Shown: positions 24,594 to 32,755 of the stretch, in pieces
Position numbering within the stretch: position 1 is the first letter of the stretch
Layout of the letters: every line of letters starts with the position of its first letter
Origin: Pseudomonas sp. Marseille-Q3773
Lineage (GTDB): Bacteria > Pseudomonadota > Gammaproteobacteria > Pseudomonadales > Pseudomonadaceae
Direction: 5' to 3'
Assembly: GCF_916618955.1 (NCBI RefSeq)
Contig: NZ_OU745390.1
Location: 1,984,001-2,048,000, forward strand
Length of the DNA: 64,000 nucleotides
Notes under the pieces: generated by a model
What the model was told of the DNA's origin: nothing
The model's database searches: none
Seen by the model: the letters and a program-made list of their open reading frames with translations, nothing else
Translations under genes and position numbers: made by a program

Positions 24594-25399
24594 ACAGCAG
24601 GCTTTGCCAAGGCTGGGTCAGCCATCGCCGGCTGCTGCCACGCGCGCATGCGTTTCGCTACCGCATCGGCATGTTCGACCTCGACCTCGACGACAGCGCC
24701 AGGCTGCCGGCCCTCTCGCCCTGGCTCGGGCGCTGGCGCCTGGCCCCGCTGTGCTGGCGCGAGACCGATTACCTGCCAGGCTTGACCCACCAGGGGCTGA
24801 GCCTGGCCGATGCCGCCCGCTACCTGGTCGGCCAGGCCACCGGGCAGGCACCGACCGGCCCGGTTCGCCTGCTGACACAGCTGCGCTGCTGGGGGCTGTC
24901 GTTCAACCCGGTGAGTTTCTACTTCTGCCACGATGCCGAGGCACACCTGGTGGCCATCCTGCTGGAAGTGCGCAACACACCCTGGCGCGAACGCTTCCAT
25001 TACGTACTGCCGGTGCAGGCTGGCCTCGACCGGCCCTACCGCATGGCCAAGGCCTTCCATGTATCACCGTTCATGCCGCTGGCCATGGACTACCGCCTGC
25101 GCTTCCACCTGGATGCCGAACAGGTGCGCCTGCACATGGAGAACTGGCACGCCGGGCGCAAGGTGTTCGAGGCCGACCTGGCGCTGCAACGGCAGCCACT
25201 CGATAGCCGGGCGTTGCACCGGCACATCCTGGCATTCCCGTGGATGAGCCTGCGTACCTTGTCGGCCATCTACTGGCAGGCATTGCGCCTGCTGTTCCAG
25301 CGGACCCCTGTCCATGACCACGCTGCCAGCCAGGGCAACCTGGCGGTCGGCCAACCTTGTGAGGATACTGAGCATGCACAATCCCAGCGTGAGCGTTAG
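24590..25399 (+). CDS. DUF1365 family protein
   Basis: The 269-residue protein has DUF1365 hallmarks: GWVSHRRLLPRAHAFRYRIG at the N-terminus, then LRCWGLSFNPVSFYFC and YVLPVQAG. The family almost always sits between a flavin amine oxidase and a cyclopropane-synthase homologue, as here, but its activity is not established. A GTG start at 24590 overlaps the preceding stop. The downstream synthase ATG (25374) lies inside the last 26 bases of this gene, another sign of tight coupling. Confidence 0.88.
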   Translation: MNSRLCQGWVSHRRLLPRAHAFRYRIGMFDLDLDDSARLPALSPWLGRWRLAPLCWRETDYLPGLTHQGLSLADAARYLVGQATGQAPTGPVRLLTQLRCWGLSFNPVSFYFCHDAEAHLVAILLEVRNTPWRERFHYVLPVQAGLDRPYRMAKAFHVSPFMPLAMDYRLRFHLDAEQVRLHMENWHAGRKVFEADLALQRQPLDSRALHRHILAFPWMSLRTLSAIYWQALRLLFQRTPVHDHAASQGNLAVGQPCEDTEHAQSQRER

Positions 25400-26621
25400 C
25401 AAGTCCGCCGGACAGGTCCCGTGGCTGGGCGGCCTGGTGCTCGCTCAGCTCGGCAAGCTGCGCCACGGCTACCTGCGGGTGAGCCACGGTGGCCAGCAGT
25501 GGTGTTTCGGCAACGCCGACAGCCCCCTGCAGGCCGAACTGGAAATTGTCGACGACAAAGCCTGGCGCCTGATCGCCTGCAACGGCTCGATCGGTGCCGG
25601 CGAGGCATACATCCACGGCTACTGGCGCAGCCCTGACCTGGCCGCCGTGACGCGCCTGTTCGTGGCCAACCTCGAGGTCCTCGACGCCATGGAAAGCGGG
25701 CTGGCCCGCCTGGGGCGGCCGGCGCTGCGGCTGCTGCATTGGTTGAACCGCAACAGCCGACGCGGGGCCAAGCGCAATATCCTGGCGCATTACGACCTGG
25801 GCAACGCTCTGTTCGAACAGCTGCTCGACCCGACCATGATGTACTCGGCAGCGATGTTCGAGCACGACGGGCAAAGCCTCGAACAGGCCCAGCTGAACAA
25901 GCTGGAGCACATCTGCCAGAAGCTCCGCCTGCACCCCGGCGATCACCTGCTCGAGATCGGTTGTGGCTGGGGCAGCCTGGCCATTCATGCCGCCACCCGG
26001 CATGGCTGCCGGGTGACCACCACGACGCTTTCGGAAGCCCAGTATGCATATACCTGCCAGCGCGTGGAGGCGCTGGGCCTGGCGCAGCGCGTGACCGTGC
26101 TGCGCGAAGACTACCGCGACCTGCGCGGCACCTTCGACAAGCTGGTGTCGATCGAAATGATCGAGGCCGTCGGCCACCGCTACCTGCCCGACTACTTCAG
26201 CCAATGTGCCCGGCTGCTCAAGCCGGACGGCCTGATGCTGCTGCAGGCCATCACCATCCGCGATCAACGCTACCACCAGGCCCGCCGCTCGGTGGACTTC
26301 ATCCAGCGCTACATTTTCCCCGGCGGTGCCTTGCCCTCGTTGACCGTGCTGCTGCACAACGCCACCCGGCACACGCCGCTGAACCTGGTGCACCTGCAGG
26401 ATTTCGGCCTGGACTATGCACGCACGCTACGGCATTGGCACGACAACCTGCGCCAGTCCCGCAACGCCCTGAGTGCGCTGGGCTATGACGACGCGTTCCA
26501 GCGCCTGTGGGAGTTCTACCTGTGTTATTGCCAGGGCGGTTTCGAGGAGCGTGCGATCGGCGTGGCGCAACTGCTGCTGGCCGCGCCGAAGGCCCTGCGC
26601 GCCCCGCTGCCCGAGCGTTGA
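25374..26621 (+). CDS. Cyclopropane-fatty-acyl-phospholipid synthase family methyltransferase (UfaM-like)
   Basis: The 415-residue SAM-dependent methyltransferase is of the CFA synthase family. AHYDLGNALFEQLLDPTMMY (residues about 135-155) precedes the SAM motif LLEIGCGWGSLAIHAA at about 195. FDKLVSIEMIEAVGHRYLPD and QRYIFPGGALPSL are also conserved. It uses SAM to add a methyl or methylene group to unsaturated acyl chains of phospholipids. In P. putida a light-inducible homologue is annotated ufaM (furan fatty acid synthesis). With the flavoprotein and DUF1365 neighbours that role is more likely than housekeeping cyclopropanation. Confidence 0.88.
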   Translation: MHNPSVSVSKSAGQVPWLGGLVLAQLGKLRHGYLRVSHGGQQWCFGNADSPLQAELEIVDDKAWRLIACNGSIGAGEAYIHGYWRSPDLAAVTRLFVANLEVLDAMESGLARLGRPALRLLHWLNRNSRRGAKRNILAHYDLGNALFEQLLDPTMMYSAAMFEHDGQSLEQAQLNKLEHICQKLRLHPGDHLLEIGCGWGSLAIHAATRHGCRVTTTTLSEAQYAYTCQRVEALGLAQRVTVLREDYRDLRGTFDKLVSIEMIEAVGHRYLPDYFSQCARLLKPDGLMLLQAITIRDQRYHQARRSVDFIQRYIFPGGALPSLTVLLHNATRHTPLNLVHLQDFGLDYARTLRHWHDNLRQSRNALSALGYDDAFQRLWEFYLCYCQGGFEERAIGVAQLLLAAPKALRAPLPER

Positions 26622-26623
26622 GC

Positions 26624-27112
26624 ATGACCAGGTGCGGGCTGCTGGCCAACGCCGTGTGGCTGCAGGCAGGCTGGTGGCTATGTGTGTACGGGGCCCATCA
26701 GCCCTGGTTGCTTTGGCTGGTCCCCATCGGCCTGGCCTGGCACTTCGGCTGCTGCCCGGACCGCCAGGGCGAGTTGCACGCGGTGTTGCGCTGCACCCTC
26801 GCCGGCTGCGTGCTCGACAGCCTGTTGGGCATGCTTGGGGTGTTTCGCTTCGACAGCTGGCCGCTGCCACTGTGGCTGGCATTGCTGTGGAGCGTGCTGT
26901 GCTGTGGCCTGCGCCACAGCCTGGCATGGCTGGGCCGGCACACTTGGCGCGCTGCCCTGTTCGGCGCGGCAGGTGGCCCGCTGGCCTATGTGGCCGGGGC
27001 CAGGCTGGCCCAGGTCGAGCTACCGCTGGGTACGCTAGCCACCGCTACGCTGCTGGCAGCAGTCTGGGCACTGGCCCTGCCCTTGCTATTGCGCCTTGCC
27101 ACGTGGCGCTGA
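26624..27112 (+). CDS. DUF2878 family integral membrane protein
   Basis: The 162-residue hydrophobic protein has about five membrane segments and begins [20 protein letters not shown]; later segments include [23 protein letters not shown]2878 proteins recur in this photolyase/CFA neighbourhood with no known function. The ATG lies 2 nt after the synthase stop. Its last 27 bases overlap the DUF2256 gene on the opposite strand, where the two light-responsive operons collide. Confidence 0.83.
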   Translation: MTRCGLLANAVWLQAGWWLCVYGAHQPWLLWLVPIGLAWHFGCCPDRQGELHAVLRCTLAGCVLDSLLGMLGVFRFDSWPLPLWLALLWSVLCCGLRHSLAWLGRHTWRAALFGAAGGPLAYVAGARLAQVELPLGTLATATLLAAVWALALPLLLRLATWR

Positions 27113-27232
27113 ACGCCGGCAGCGCTGCGAACAGTAGCGCACCTGCTCCCAGCACCGCGCCCAGCGCTTGCGCCAGCTGAATGGCCGGTTGCATACCACG
27201 CAGAGCTTGCTCGGCAGGTGCTGCTTCTTCAC
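27086..27232 (-). CDS. DUF2256 small zinc-ribbon-like protein
   Basis: The 48-residue protein begins [20 protein letters not shown] and then has [19 protein letters not shown]. The five or six cysteines, in C-x2-C and C-x3-C arrangement, suggest a zinc finger. The family co-occurs with FeS-type cryptochrome/photolyases. The GTG start at 27232 overlaps the photolyase stop by 4 nt (GTGA), showing translational coupling. It is last in the minus operon. It may help metallation or DNA binding of the photolyase, but that is a guess. Confidence 0.85.
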   Translation of the reverse strand: MKKQHLPSKLCVVCNRPFSWRKRWARCWEQVRYCSQRCRRSAPRGKAQ

Positions 27233-28770
27233 AGCGATGCCCCGGCATCGAGCTGCGCCAGCAACTGCTCGCCACGCGCCCACACCGCTTCCCGGCGCGC
27301 CGCCGGCATACCGTCAAGGCTGCGGTACACCAGCTGCAGCCGCGGGTTGCCGGCCAACTGCCGGCGATGACGGATCAGGAAATGCCAGTACAGCGCGTTG
27401 AACGGGCAGGCCTGCGCTTCCGTCACCTGCTTGACGTTGTAGGCGCAAGCCTTGCAATGATCGGACATGCGCTGGATATAACGGCCACTGGCGCAGTACG
27501 GTTTGGAGCCGAGAAAACCCCCGTCGGCGTGCATGACCATACCGAGGGTATTGGGCAGTTCCACCCAGTCGAACGCATCCAGGTACACCGCCAGGTACCA
27601 TTCGCAGATAGCTGCGGGCAGTACCCCGGCGAGCAAGGCGAAGTTGCCGGTCACCATCAGCCGCTGGATATGGTGGGCGTATCCCAGGCGCAGGGTCTGG
27701 CCGATGGCTTGCGCCATGCAGCGCATGCGCGTGCGTCCGGTCCAGTAGAACTCGGGCAGCGCGCGCTGGTTACCCAAGTGGTTGAGCGCTGCATATTCAG
27801 GCATGCGCAGCCAGTAGATACCGTGGACGTACTCGCGCCAGCCGATCAGCTGGCGGATGAAGCCTTCGGCGGCATTGAGCGGCACCCGGCCGTCGCGCCA
27901 GGCCTGCTCCACGTCCTGGCACAGGCGGCGCACGTCCAGCAGGCCGATGTTCAGGGCGGCGCTGATACGCGCATGGAACAGGTACGGCTCGCCTTCGGCC
28001 ATGGCGTCCTGGTAATCGCCGAACGCCGCCAGGCCGAAGTCCAGGAAGTGTTGCCACAGCTGTTCGGCCTCGGCATGGGTGACGGGGTAGGAAAACCCTT
28101 CGAGTGCACCGTAGTGATCTGTGAAACGCCGGCTTACCAGACTGATCACAGCTGCGGTTATGTCATCCACGGCAAACTGCAGCGCAAAGGGCCCGCGCAG
28201 CCCACGAGGCAGGGCCTTGCGGTTGTCGCTGTCGAAGTTCCAGGCACCGCCGGCAGGGCCGCCATCGGCCTCCAGCAACAGCCCGCAGCGTTTGCGCATG
28301 CCGCGGTAGAAATGCTCCATGCGCAGCTGCATGCGCCCCTGCGCCCAGCGGGCGAAAGCATCACGCGAGCACAGGAAACGCGTGTCCGGGTGCCATACCA
28401 GCGGCAGCCCCGCCTCGCGCAAGGCCTGTTCCAGCCGCCACTCGCCGCATTCGGTCAGGTGGATCTCGGCGCAGCCCAGCGTCTGCTGCCAGCGGCGCAG
28501 TTCGCCGGCGATACAGCCGCTATTGCCGGGCGCCTCCAGCTCGACGTACTGCACCCGCCAGCCCTGCTCGCGCAGGGCCTGGGCAAAGTGGCGCATGGCA
28601 CTGAAAATCAACACGATCTTCTGCGGATGGTGCGGCACGTAGGTAGCCTCGTCGTGCACCTCGGCCATCAGCAGCGTGTCGCGGGCCGGGTCCAGCGCTG
28701 CCAGGCTGGCCAGGTCGAACGATAGCTGGTCGCCCAGCACCAGGCCCAGGCGTGGCGGGCGCGCTACCAT
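27229..28770 (-). CDS. FeS-bacterial cryptochrome/photolyase (CryB/PhrB-like)
   Basis: The 513-residue flavoprotein of the FeS-BCP class begins [20 protein letters not shown]. The four cluster-ligand cysteines are visible as [16 protein letters not shown] and [10 protein letters not shown]. Residues towards the C-terminus form the FAD-binding helical domain ([20 protein letters not shown]). Members repair (6-4) photoproducts or act as light sensors. The gene follows a small unknown gene with a 7-nt overlap and couples to DUF2256. It belongs to the operon with a PplR-type site, consistent with light induction of cryB in P. putida. Confidence 0.92.
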   Translation of the reverse strand: MVARPPRLGLVLGDQLSFDLASLAALDPARDTLLMAEVHDEATYVPHHPQKIVLIFSAMRHFAQALREQGWRVQYVELEAPGNSGCIAGELRRWQQTLGCAEIHLTECGEWRLEQALREAGLPLVWHPDTRFLCSRDAFARWAQGRMQLRMEHFYRGMRKRCGLLLEADGGPAGGAWNFDSDNRKALPRGLRGPFALQFAVDDITAAVISLVSRRFTDHYGALEGFSYPVTHAEAEQLWQHFLDFGLAAFGDYQDAMAEGEPYLFHARISAALNIGLLDVRRLCQDVEQAWRDGRVPLNAAEGFIRQLIGWREYVHGIYWLRMPEYAALNHLGNQRALPEFYWTGRTRMRCMAQAIGQTLRLGYAHHIQRLMVTGNFALLAGVLPAAICEWYLAVYLDAFDWVELPNTLGMVMHADGGFLGSKPYCASGRYIQRMSDHCKACAYNVKQVTEAQACPFNALYWHFLIRHRRQLAGNPRLQLVYRSLDGMPAARREAVWARGEQLLAQLDAGASL

Positions 28771-29069
28771 TGCGTACCCAGCGACACGGGCACCCGCAGC
28801 GGTGCAATGGGGCCGTCGCGCTGGCCACACATTTCGTCATGCACCACTTGCTGCACCAGCATGCAGGGCACAGCCGGCCAGCCAGCCAGCAGCTGGCGTA
28901 CCTCGGTTGTCGAACGCAGGCGCGTGGCCTGCCCGTGCTCATCGCTCAAGGTCACCGGGCCGGCGCCAGTCAGGGCGCGCAGCACGTAGAAACCGCCCTC
29001 CAGCGACAGCAGTTCGAGCTCGTTGACGGCGCCGGCGGCGGCCAGCTCGGTAAGGCGGTGCAGGTTCAT
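28764..29069 (-). CDS. Small uncharacterised protein of the photolyase operon (possibly DUF6482)
   Basis: The 101-residue soluble protein begins MNLHRLTELAAAGAVNELEL, then LSLEGGFYVLRALTGAGPVT, with SDEHGQATRLRSTTEVRQLL further on. It resembles a short Pseudomonas family that I think is catalogued as DUF6482, but I am not certain. Its start overlaps the DUF3833 stop by 4 nt and its end overlaps the photolyase start, so it is an integral member of the operon. No catalytic motif is visible. Confidence 0.72.
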   Translation of the reverse strand: MNLHRLTELAAAGAVNELELLSLEGGFYVLRALTGAGPVTLSDEHGQATRLRSTTEVRQLLAGWPAVPCMLVQQVVHDEMCGQRDGPIAPLRVPVSLGTQW

Positions 29070-29608
29070 GGTGTGACCTCCGGCATGCGGCGAAAGAACA
29101 AGGTAACCTGGCCAATTTCCACGCCCAGCTTGCGCATGCTGGAGCGGTTGATCAGCGTGTCTTCATCCATCAGGTACATCCAGTCGTCCAGTTCCACTTC
29201 CCAGTGCCTGCCGTCAACCGGCAGGTCCAGGCGGTAGCGCCAGCGCAACGCGTTGCCCGCCAGCTGCCCGCGAGCCTCGCCGATCACATCGCCCGCGGTG
29301 CCCTTCCACTGGCCGCGGCCGTCCGGCACCAAGGTCCAGGTGCGCTGCTGTCGGGTGCCATCGCTATAGGTGAAGTGCTCGTCCAGGATCAGCCGCTCAC
29401 CGTCGCGTCGGCTGTCGATGCGCACATGAAAGCGTTTCACCACTTCGCCGGAACGCTTCTGGAACATGCCCCAGGCTTGTACCGGCCGGGAGAAGAAGGC
29501 CGCCAGGTCGAAGGTTGGCGTTTCCCGGGCGTAGTGATCCACGTCGACATTGCCGCAGCTGGCCATGAGCAGGCAGGCGGTCATCAGCAGCACCTTGTAC
29601 ATGTTCAT
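29066..29608 (-). CDS. DUF3833 lipoprotein
   Basis: The ~180-residue predicted lipoprotein has N-terminus MNMYKVLLMTACLLMASCGN with a lipobox ending at Cys. The body, with RSGEVVKRFHVRIDSRRDGE and RWRYRLDLPVDGRHWEVELD, is a beta-rich lipocalin-like DUF3833 domain. The ATG at 29608 overlaps the upstream stop as ATGA, which favours it over the ATG at 29614. An envelope lipocalin-like protein beside lipid-modifying genes could bind or carry modified acyl chains. This is inference only. Confidence 0.83.
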   Translation of the reverse strand: MNMYKVLLMTACLLMASCGNVDVDHYARETPTFDLAAFFSRPVQAWGMFQKRSGEVVKRFHVRIDSRRDGERLILDEHFTYSDGTRQQRTWTLVPDGRGQWKGTAGDVIGEARGQLAGNALRWRYRLDLPVDGRHWEVELDDWMYLMDEDTLINRSSMRKLGVEIGQVTLFFRRMPEVTP

Positions 29609-30132
29609 CCCCATGGTTGACGGCCCAGCAGGCGGGCGCGCAATTGCTGGTCCCTGGCACCCTCGCCCAGCCAGATGGCAAAAAAAGCCTTGGCGAAGGC
29701 GATATCGCTGATTTCGCGGCGCAACTGCTCATCCACATAGAAGCGGCAGCCCACCCCTGGCAGATACACCCCGGTGATCCGTTGCCCTGGGCCCACATCG
29801 ACGAAGGCCGCTTCCATCAAGCCGCGCCACACCGCCAGTTGTTGCGGCGCGGCGCCGAGCCTGCGCATTTCCTTCAGGCTGGCCTGTACCAGAGTGTCGC
29901 GGGACAGTTCGACGTGGTAGCGCAGTTCCAGCGCGAACGGCTGCTGCCAACCTTGTACAGGCCCGCCGGACCAGAGCCGGGCCGTGTACAGGCGCAGCCC
30001 GAACCAGGTGAACTCACCGCTGCCGGACAGCTGCGCAGCGGGAATGGCCGAACGCCAGTCGGCTGGGGCCGGCCCGGCGAGCAGGAGCAGCAGGGCCAGC
30101 CCTGCCCAACGCGCTACGGTAGATGTCGCCAT
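29605..30132 (-). CDS. Chalcone isomerase-like periplasmic protein
   Basis: The 175-residue protein has a cleavable signal peptide (RWAGLALLLLLAGPAPADWR) followed by a chalcone-isomerase-like domain: SGSGEFTWFGLRLYTARLWS, YHVELSRDTLVQASLKEMRR and YVDEQLRREISDIAFAKAFF. Plant chalcone isomerase relatives without catalytic activity bind fatty acids, so fatty-acid binding in the periplasm is possible. It is the first gene of the minus operon, whose other members each overlap the preceding gene. A PplR-type site lies 18-41 bp upstream. Confidence 0.85.
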   Translation of the reverse strand: MATSTVARWAGLALLLLLAGPAPADWRSAIPAAQLSGSGEFTWFGLRLYTARLWSGGPVQGWQQPFALELRYHVELSRDTLVQASLKEMRRLGAAPQQLAVWRGLMEAAFVDVGPGQRITGVYLPGVGCRFYVDEQLRREISDIAFAKAFFAIWLGEGARDQQLRARLLGRQPWG

Positions 30133-30149
30133 CGCTTCGACTCAAATAC

Positions 30150-30173
30150 TATACAAAATAAACTTATTGTACA
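30150..30173 (-). promoter_or_regulatory. PplR/LitR-type light-response element for the minus operon
   Basis: TATACA (30150-30155), twelve bases, TGTACA (30168-30173) is an exact match to T(G/A)TACA-N12-TGTACA, written on the plus strand. A further TATACA lies at 30190-30195. The element starts 17 bp upstream of the chalcone-isomerase-like start codon (30132), within the promoter of the photolyase operon. Confidence 0.8.
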
Positions 30174-30241
30174 GGTATAGCCGAATAACTATACAGCGCG
30201 ACTACCATCGGTCCCCAACTGCCAGTGCCCGACGGGCAGCG

Positions 30242-32680
30242 TCACCAGTTGTGCGTATAGCTGGCGGTCACCACCGCGCCTGGGGCTGGCAAGTGGCTGG
30301 TATTGTTGTTGTTGCGCAACAACTGGCTGTAGAGCGGGTAGTAGTCCCGGTTGAACAGGTTCTGGATGCCGACGCTGACCTTGTCGTCAGCAGACACCTG
30401 GTACTGGCTGATCAGGTCGACGGTGGTATAGCTGCTCACCTGGTGCCGGCCAAAGCTGTCCAGCCCATCGAGCCTGTAGTCCTTGCCGTCGAAGAACGTG
30501 GCTTGCAGGCGGTTGCTCCAGTCCAGGGTCGGCTTGTACTGCACATAGGCGGTCAACTTCAGCGGCGGCACCCGGTAGCCGGTCATGTCCTGCCAGCCTT
30601 TGCCGTCCGGCTTCTCGCGCCCGCGCATCCAGCTGGCACTGCCGCCGGCCCCCCACACCGCATCGTCCGACAGCCAGTCGGCGCTGGCTTCGACACCGTA
30701 GATACGCTCCTTGGTGCGGGTGAGAATCAGGCCATTGTTGAAGCTCTGCACGTCGCCCAGCTTGGAGGTGGTGTAGAACAGCGCCAGGGTACCGAGCGTA
30801 TTGGCGCCCAGCTCACCGCGCCAGCCGAGTTCATAGTTGTTGGTCTTGACCGGCTCCAGGTTCGAGGCGCCGAGGTCGAAGCCACGCCGTGCATTGCGCA
30901 ACTGGATGCCCACGTCAGGCAGCTGGAAGCCCTGGCTGAAAGAAGCGTAGAGCTCCTGGCCGAGCACCGGCGAGTAGACGATGCCGAGGTTCGACAGCAG
31001 TGCATCGTAATGGATCTTGCCGCCCTCCACCGCCACCGGCGAAGCCGCCCTGGATTCGGACAACGGCACGAAATCATCGAATTCGGCAGTGGAGTACTCA
31101 TAGCGCAAGCCGCCGTCCACCGACCAGTGCTCGTCGAAGCGATGCTGCAACTGGGCGAACGCACCGGCGCTGCGGGTCTTGAGCGGTGGCATGTAGGTGA
31201 GCCGGCCGGTCTTGTCGAAGACCAGGCCGCCACTGGCATCGTAGGCTGCCGGGTCGAACACATCGATCGGCATGTCGCTGCGCTCCTGGTTGTAGTCGCC
31301 GCCCCACACCAGTTCGGTATTGCCGCTGTCGCCGAGCGGCGTGCGCAAGGTCAGGCGGCTGCCGAACACTTCGCTGTTCTGCATGATCTGGTCGACGTTG
31401 CCGCCCCGCGTGGCAACGGCGCGGGCATCGAAGGGCGTGAAGCGGGTGAAGTAGTCGCGGTAGTAGAGCTGGGCAGACAGCTTGCTGCCGAGGATGTCGA
31501 GGTGCTCGTATTCCAGGTTCAACAGGGTGTTGCGGATATGGTTCTGCTCGTCCAGGTCCAGGCCCTTGAGCGCGTTGGCCGGCAGCGAACCGGCCGGGTA
31601 CCTGGCGACGCTGGGGTCGGTGGCGTAATCGGTATCCTGGCGTGCCTCGTAGTGGCTGGCCGCCAGCTGGATACGCTGGTTCTCGTCGAGGTGCAGCCCC
31701 AGCTTGCCGCCAACGTTGTAGATATTCGAATCGAACAGGTCGCCCTGGCTGGGCTCCGGGGCGATGCGCTCGCCGTGCGCATCGTACGAAGCACCGATAT
31801 GCCGGGTACCGAAATCGAAGGCATAGTCCACCGCGCCCTGCGAGCCTGCGAAGTACTGCTGGAATTGCCCGCCCAGGCCATCACTGCCCAGGCGGGTCAA
31901 CGGCGAGGTGGCGCTGAGGCTGGTTTCGGCGCGGTTGTCGCCACCGGCAGGCCGGGTGGTGATGGCGATGATCCCGCCAGTGGCTCCGCTGCCATAGATG
32001 GCGCTGCTGCCACGGATGACTTCGACCCGCTCGATCAGTGCCGGGTCGATGTTGGCCAGGTTGCGCGACGAGTCGCGGTTGGTATTGAGCGGCACTCCGT
32101 CGACCATGACCAACAGGCTGCGCCCGCGCAAGGTCTGCCCGTACTCGGTGACGGTGCGGCTGGAGTCGGACATGCCCGGCACCGCCTTGGCCAGTACCGT
32201 GGCCAGGCTCTCCGAGCCCTGGCGCAGCGCCTGCAGTTGCTCGTGCTCGATAACAGTAGACTGCCGCGTCGCCGAGACCAGGCTGCTGCTGGTACGCGAT
32301 GCCGTGATCTCCATCTGCGCCATTTCCACCGGCGCGCTCGGGGCTGCCGGCACAGCTGTGGATACCCCCTGCGCAACGACGACGAAGGTGCGTTCATCCT
32401 TGGCCTCGGCCTGCAAACCGCTGCCCTCGAGGAGTGTCTGAAGTGCTTCCTCGGCGCTGAAGCGGCCCTTCAGCGCCGGGGACTGGCGACCTGCGCCGAG
32501 GTCGCTGGCGAACAGGATCTGTACCGAAGACTGCTGCGCCAGGGCGTTGATGGCCTCACCCAACGGGGCAGCAGGCAGATCGACGTTGACCCTTTCGCGG
32601 CCTTCGGCCGAGATGGCGACAAGCAAGCTGCTGGCCAGCAGTGACAGGCGGAGTTGACGACTGCGGAGCGGAAAATGCAC
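30242..32680 (-). CDS. TonB-dependent receptor with N-terminal signalling (STN) domain
   Basis: The 812-residue outer-membrane receptor has a signal peptide to about residue 27. The STN domain (about 30-105: VDLPAAPLGEAINALAQQSS) contacts the anti-sigma factor. The plug domain follows (QSTVIEHEQLQAL, YGQTLRGRSLLVMVDGVPLN, VEVIRGSSAIYGSGATGGII), then a 22-strand-type barrel ending in aromatic NW. With fecI and fecR immediately upstream it is a FecA-like transducer. The ferric siderophore or other ligand cannot be named. It starts at GTG 32680 with AGGA upstream. Confidence 0.92.
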   Translation of the reverse strand: MHFPLRSRQLRLSLLASSLLVAISAEGRERVNVDLPAAPLGEAINALAQQSSVQILFASDLGAGRQSPALKGRFSAEEALQTLLEGSGLQAEAKDERTFVVVAQGVSTAVPAAPSAPVEMAQMEITASRTSSSLVSATRQSTVIEHEQLQALRQGSESLATVLAKAVPGMSDSSRTVTEYGQTLRGRSLLVMVDGVPLNTNRDSSRNLANIDPALIERVEVIRGSSAIYGSGATGGIIAITTRPAGGDNRAETSLSATSPLTRLGSDGLGGQFQQYFAGSQGAVDYAFDFGTRHIGASYDAHGERIAPEPSQGDLFDSNIYNVGGKLGLHLDENQRIQLAASHYEARQDTDYATDPSVARYPAGSLPANALKGLDLDEQNHIRNTLLNLEYEHLDILGSKLSAQLYYRDYFTRFTPFDARAVATRGGNVDQIMQNSEVFGSRLTLRTPLGDSGNTELVWGGDYNQERSDMPIDVFDPAAYDASGGLVFDKTGRLTYMPPLKTRSAGAFAQLQHRFDEHWSVDGGLRYEYSTAEFDDFVPLSESRAASPVAVEGGKIHYDALLSNLGIVYSPVLGQELYASFSQGFQLPDVGIQLRNARRGFDLGASNLEPVKTNNYELGWRGELGANTLGTLALFYTTSKLGDVQSFNNGLILTRTKERIYGVEASADWLSDDAVWGAGGSASWMRGREKPDGKGWQDMTGYRVPPLKLTAYVQYKPTLDWSNRLQATFFDGKDYRLDGLDSFGRHQVSSYTTVDLISQYQVSADDKVSVGIQNLFNRDYYPLYSQLLRNNNNTSHLPAPGAVVTASYTHNW

Positions 32681-32755
32681 TTCTCGAATTCCTTTGTGGC
32701 TGGGCTTTTTCAGTAGCCGCCACGGGCATCGAGAAACCCTACCTGCGCCTGAGAA

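Noticed and set aside
29984..32644. An 886-codon plus-strand open frame opposite the TonB receptor gene
   Set aside because: The minus strand encodes an unmistakable TonB-dependent receptor. The plus frame has a composition (HQVDA-rich, no domain) typical of antisense shadows in high-GC DNA.
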